From NCBI RefSeq assembly GCF_022664395.1, contig NZ_JAKRET010000002.1, positions 372,001 to 436,000 of the forward strand: a DNA stretch of 64,000 nt, written 5' to 3'. Position numbers and translations under genes: made by a program. Below, in pieces: positions 61,303 through 64,000 of the stretch. This DNA is from Sphingomonas lacusdianchii. GTDB lineage: Bacteria > Pseudomonadota > Alphaproteobacteria > Sphingomonadales > Sphingomonadaceae. Numbering within the stretch: position 1 is the first letter of the stretch; the number at the start of each line of letters is the position of its first letter. The notes beneath the pieces were generated by a model. The model had not been told where the DNA came from. It made no database searches and worked only from the letters and a program-made list of their open reading frames with translations.

Positions 61303-62000
61303 GCGACCTTCTCCGTCATGAAACCGGCAAGCTGATAGCCGGTAAGGACAATCCCCGCGCACATCAGCACGGCGTTGGCGACGACGACGCTCCGGGTGAA
61401 GCTTGGCGAGCGACGCCATAGCGTCATCAGGATCAGGATGATGCTGAGTGCCAGGAACTGCCCCATTTCCACCCCGATGTTGAAGCTCAGCAGGTTGGGG
61501 ATCAGCCCCTCGCGCGACGCGATCAGATCCTGCAGCTTGGTCGCCAGGCCAAAGCCGTGGAAGAAGCCGAAGATCAGCACCGCAGCCTTCTGGTTCGGCT
61601 GAAACCCGATCAGCGTCGGAAAGGCACCCAGATTGTCCAGCGCCTTGTAGACGACCGACAGCCCGATGATCGCATCGACCAGAAACGGGTTGGCGTGGAT
61701 ATTAAAGAACACGCCCGCCATCAGCGTCGTGCTGTGGCCGATCGCGAACAAGGTGACATAGGTGCCGACGTCCTTCAGCCGATAGAGGAAGAAGATGACG
61801 CCGAACAGGAACAACAGGTGATCGTAACCGGTCACCATGTGTTTCGCACCCAGATACATATAGGGCACGATGTTGATGCCGGGATTGTTCTGAATGAACG
61901 CCTTGTCCCCCTCGGCGACACCATGCGCCGCGGCGACTCCGTGCAAGCCGAGCGCCAGGGCCGCGCCGAGCAGCGGCCACGCGCGACGCAGCCCCCTCAT
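61299..62000 (-). CDS. HupE/UreJ-family membrane protein
   Basis: A 233-residue protein with a signal peptide or first helix (about 5-25), then about six helices. Family motifs: VTGYDHLLFLFGVIFFL (His in the first core helix), IFGFFHGFGLATKL and NIGVEMGQFLALS. HupE and UreJ proteins are secondary nickel (or cobalt) permeases next to hydrogenase or urease genes. Neither enzyme is encoded here, so the metal and use are open. It overlaps both neighbours by 4 bases (ATGA), indicating a tightly coupled operon. Confidence 0.88.
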   Translation of the reverse strand: MRGLRRAWPLLGAALALGLHGVAAAHGVAEGDKAFIQNNPGINIVPYMYLGAKHMVTGYDHLLFLFGVIFFLYRLKDVGTYVTLFAIGHSTTLMAGVFFNIHANPFLVDAIIGLSVVYKALDNLGAFPTLIGFQPNQKAAVLIFGFFHGFGLATKLQDLIASREGLIPNLLSFNIGVEMGQFLALSIILILMTLWRRSPSFTRSVVVANAVLMCAGIVLTGYQLAGFMTEKVA

Positions 62001-62365
62001 TTGACGGCGAAGGTCGCGGTCTGCCGCGCCTGCGTCTTTCGATCGATCAGCAGGACGCCGACCTTCGATCCGGCGGGGATCTTGGCGCCCTTGGCGACGA
62101 ACTGGTTGTTGGCAGCCGGCGTCAGCATGACCTCGCTACGTTGTGCTCCGGTGGTGACGAACAGCTTGCCCATCATGCCGGCGGCGGGAACCTCGTCGCC
62201 ATCCTCCATGACATAGAGCGACACGCCGGCGGGCGCGCGGACCAGTTCGAATACGGTTTCGCCGACTTCGACGACCTGTCCGCCATGGCGCGGCTTGTCG
62301 TCGCCATGGGCGAGGGCGGGTGCGGCGATCAGCGCGAGTGCGATCGACAGGGTCTTGATCTTCAT
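61997..62365 (-). CDS. small His-rich periplasmic protein of the metal-uptake operon
   Basis: A 122-residue exported protein. The signal peptide is MKIKTLSIALALIAAPALA, and the mature start HGDDKPRHGGQVVEVGETVFELV has three His and two Asp, a possible metal-capture site. The rest is a small beta domain (LYVMEDGDEVPAAGMMGKLFV, AKIPAGSKVGVLLIDRKTQARQTATFAV). AGGAGAT precedes the ATG at 62365. It lies between the DUF4198 and HupE/UreJ genes and overlaps the latter. A periplasmic metal carrier handing ions to the permease is the natural inference. Confidence 0.78.
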   Translation of the reverse strand: MKIKTLSIALALIAAPALAHGDDKPRHGGQVVEVGETVFELVRAPAGVSLYVMEDGDEVPAAGMMGKLFVTTGAQRSEVMLTPAANNQFVAKGAKIPAGSKVGVLLIDRKTQARQTATFAVK

Positions 62366-62384
62366 AAGTGATCTCCTCGAACGA

Positions 62385-63128
62385 TTATTTCTCGGGTGCG
62401 TGCGGCAGCGTGAACGACAGCGTCGCGGTATGCTCGTAATGATCGATCTTGGTCGGCTGATCGGTCGGCGAGACATAGACGGCGCGCAGCACGTTCAGTC
62501 CCTGATTGCGGACTGGGAAGGTGACCGTACCGTCGGCCTTGGTCGCGATCTCCGCCGCGTCGGGATCGTTCACCATGTCGTTGATGACCGTCGCGCCGGA
62601 CACCGGCTTGCCCTTGAAATAGACCTTATAAGTCATCGGCGTGCCAAGCTTCGCCGGTAGCGCGCCGACCGGTACGATCTGCAACAATTGCGACGGGATC
62701 AGCGGCACCGGCTTGGTCAGCGTGCCCTGGATGGTGGTCGCGTATTTGATCGTGGTTTCGCTCTTGACCGAATTCTGAACCTCGTCCTTCGGTTTCTTGA
62801 CGAACTCGCCGTCCGGCAGCTTCGACCAGGTGCCGTTCTGGAGCACCGCGCTGACCAGTGCGGGAGGGGCGTCGGTATCGACGACGACCAGCGACCCGTT
62901 GGTGCGCAGTTGCGCGCCGATCGGATTGAGGTCCGCGTCCCAGGCCTGGACATTCTCCATGTTGGGTTGCCGCTTCACGGCCTCGAGGTCGTCGGCACCG
63001 ATGCCGTAGATGATCGCGATCTGCTTGGCGCGCTGCGCAAACCAGATTCCATGGGCGCCCGCCAATGCAGGCGCGAGAATGCCGGCCGAAACGGCTGCCG
63101 TGGACAACAACATTCTTATCTTGGTCAC
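62385..63128 (-). CDS. DUF4198-family periplasmic protein, first gene of the metal-uptake operon
   Basis: A 247-residue exported protein with signal peptide (ILAPALAGA). The mature start HGIWFAQRAKQIAIIYGIGADDLEAVK is the DUF4198 hallmark; the first mature residue is His, a possible amino-terminal metal ligand. The C-terminal part (LPAKLGTPMTYKVYFKGKPVSGATVI, TKADGTVTFPV) is an Ig-like carboxypeptidase-regulatory type domain. Family members sit with nickel/cobalt transporters. The start is GTG with GGGGA upstream. The promoter must lie in the 66 bases before it. Confidence 0.85.
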   Translation of the reverse strand: MTKIRMLLSTAAVSAGILAPALAGAHGIWFAQRAKQIAIIYGIGADDLEAVKRQPNMENVQAWDADLNPIGAQLRTNGSLVVVDTDAPPALVSAVLQNGTWSKLPDGEFVKKPKDEVQNSVKSETTIKYATTIQGTLTKPVPLIPSQLLQIVPVGALPAKLGTPMTYKVYFKGKPVSGATVINDMVNDPDAAEIATKADGTVTFPVRNQGLNVLRAVYVSPTDQPTKIDHYEHTATLSFTLPHAPEK

Positions 63129-63194
63129 GTCATTCCCCTTTATTGGTCAGGATCGATGCTGATATGGCTTTGCCGACAAGACTTCCGGCTGCCG

Positions 63195-64000
63195 TCAGAA
63201 ATATTTGAGCCATGCGATATCGCGACGCCGCCGCTTCAATCGCGAAAACCACGCGGTGGGCAGGTAGAGCGGCACCAGTAGTGCGATGTACCAAAGGATA
63301 ACGCCGCCATAATTGTCGAAGCCATAGCTCGTGCCATGGTTCGGTCCCCAGATGGCAACCGCGCTGTGATAGAAGATGCGCAATATCGTCAGGTGGAACA
63401 GGTAGAAGAACATCGGCGCACCGCCGAACACCGCGAGCGCGGCCGTCAGGCGCGAGGTGTCGATACGTTCGAAGAGAACCAGCATCAGCGCACCGCCGCC
63501 CAAGGTGGGCAGGAGGAACAACAGCGACGCGGGGTATTTCGTCATCGAAACGAAGCTGAGCACCGTCCGTACGGGATCGCCGTCGACGACGAACCACGGT
63601 TTGTCGCCATAGACATTGGCGAAGCGCAGCAAGAGGAAGGCTACGATCATGCCGGTGCCAAGCCAGAGCAACCGGCGCTGCCGGACCTCGGGCGCAACGT
63701 CCGACCGGAACCATGGCCCGATGCCGAAGCCGAGCGAGATGACCCCGATCCACGGCAGGATCGGATAGGTCGTCTTGGCCAGAAAGCCGAACGGCAGCGC
63801 GATGGTGTCGCGCTGATGCAGGATCGCCCAGAGCGGAAACAGGCTGTCATCGGGTTGCAGGCGCATCGGATCGAGCAGATTGTGGCAGCACACCAGGATG
63901 AGCCCGAGCGCGATTAGCGCTGGCCGGGGCAGGCGCATCAATCCGCTGAGCAGGATCATGCAGATACCGATGCACCAAATGACCTGCAGCCAGAAGGTCG
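63195..64000 (-). CDS. DUF1624-family membrane acyltransferase (5' end beyond window)
   Basis: About 268 C-terminal codons are visible; the frame stays open to the window edge (TFWLQVIWCIGICMILLSGL). The protein has seven or more helices. LFPLWAILHQRDTI, FGFLAKTTYPILPWIGVISLGFGIGPWF and FGGAPMFFYLFHLTILR match DUF1624 / heparan-alpha-glucosaminide N-acetyltransferase-like proteins, which transfer acetyl groups to sugars across membranes. The C-terminus is basic (RLKRRRRDIAWLKYF). It ends 66 bases before the DUF4198 gene on the same strand; co-transcription is possible but not shown. The substrate is unknown. Confidence 0.85.
   Translation of the reverse strand, partial: TFWLQVIWCIGICMILLSGLMRLPRPALIALGLILVCCHNLLDPMRLQPDDSLFPLWAILHQRDTIALPFGFLAKTTYPILPWIGVISLGFGIGPWFRSDVAPEVRQRRLLWLGTGMIVAFLLLRFANVYGDKPWFVVDGDPVRTVLSFVSMTKYPASLLFLLPTLGGGALMLVLFERIDTSRLTAALAVFGGAPMFFYLFHLTILRIFYHSAVAIWGPNHGTSYGFDNYGGVILWYIALLVPLYLPTAWFSRLKRRRRDIAWLKYF

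Noticed and set aside
1..64000. CRISPR arrays, insertion sequences, prophage genes, tRNA or rRNA genes
   Set aside because: No regularly spaced repeats, transposase or integrase motifs, or tRNA/rRNA-like stretches were seen by eye on either strand.

Overview
The window looks like ordinary chromosome from a sphingomonad-type alphaproteobacterium (Sphingomonas or a close relative). The DNA is GC-rich with strong third-position GC, and start codons include many GTG and TTG. The gene families fit: a TonB-dependent receptor with linked tryptophan-halogenase-like genes, HWE-type kinases, a LOV photosensor, a TIGR03607-type patatin, and many carbohydrate-active enzymes. About 51 protein genes can be supported. 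I found no rRNA, tRNA, CRISPR array, insertion sequence or phage gene. Coding density is high and many neighbours overlap by 4 bases (ATGA or GTGA), so most genes sit in small translationally coupled operons.

Layout. 1-7333 is a minus-strand run: a GST of YfcG type, an EF-hand protein, an OmpR/histidine-kinase pair, an endonuclease/phosphatase-fold protein with a patatin, and LapA with PyrF. 7445-16257 holds a secreted SGNH esterase, a Phd-like/PAS fusion protein, an orphan TadE/TadG pair and an O-acylation operon (two SGNH proteins, an MBOAT and a small membrane protein). 16338-24948 holds a SleB-like cell-wall hydrolase, a YbaN protein, a large hybrid kinase and, divergent from it, a LOV photosensor, a CheB-CheR-PAS-HWE kinase and a single-domain receiver. 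24985-30811 is an exopolysaccharide-type cluster (GH5, Wzx-like flippase, GT2, GT8-like, GT4). 30813-38653 joins two flavin-dependent halogenase homologues, a TonB receptor and a secreted GH13 glucosidase.

38657-49248 carries an MHYT-GGDEF-EAL protein, a spore-photoproduct-lyase-like radical SAM enzyme with a coupled metallophosphoesterase, an alpha/beta hydrolase, a LacI regulator divergent from a hexuronate-type MFS transporter plus GH43 xylosidase, a charged coiled-coil protein and a TetR regulator. 49582-55892 is a complete tripartite RND efflux operon with an extra small first gene. 55898-64000 holds a PQQ-type aldose dehydrogenase, a GH39 xylosidase, a DUF389 membrane protein, a four-gene putative metal-uptake operon (DUF4198, small His-rich periplasmic protein, HupE/UreJ, membrane-anchored protein) and the truncated 3' part of a DUF1624 acyltransferase.

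Functional themes are plant-polysaccharide use (GH43, GH39, GH5, GH13, TonB receptor, LacI, MFS), envelope polysaccharide synthesis and decoration, and layered sensing (light, PAS, c-di-GMP, two-component). Several intergenic regions carry long palindromes that look like operators: 20426-20447, 36814-36855, 45070-45081, 49240-49263 and 49300-49315. The best candidates for something not well described are the LOV/CheB-CheR-HWE/receiver operon with its 22-bp palindrome, the paired halogenases with the TonB receptor, the Phd-PAS fusion and the lyase/phosphoesterase couple. All functions are read from sequence motifs by eye; no database search was run.
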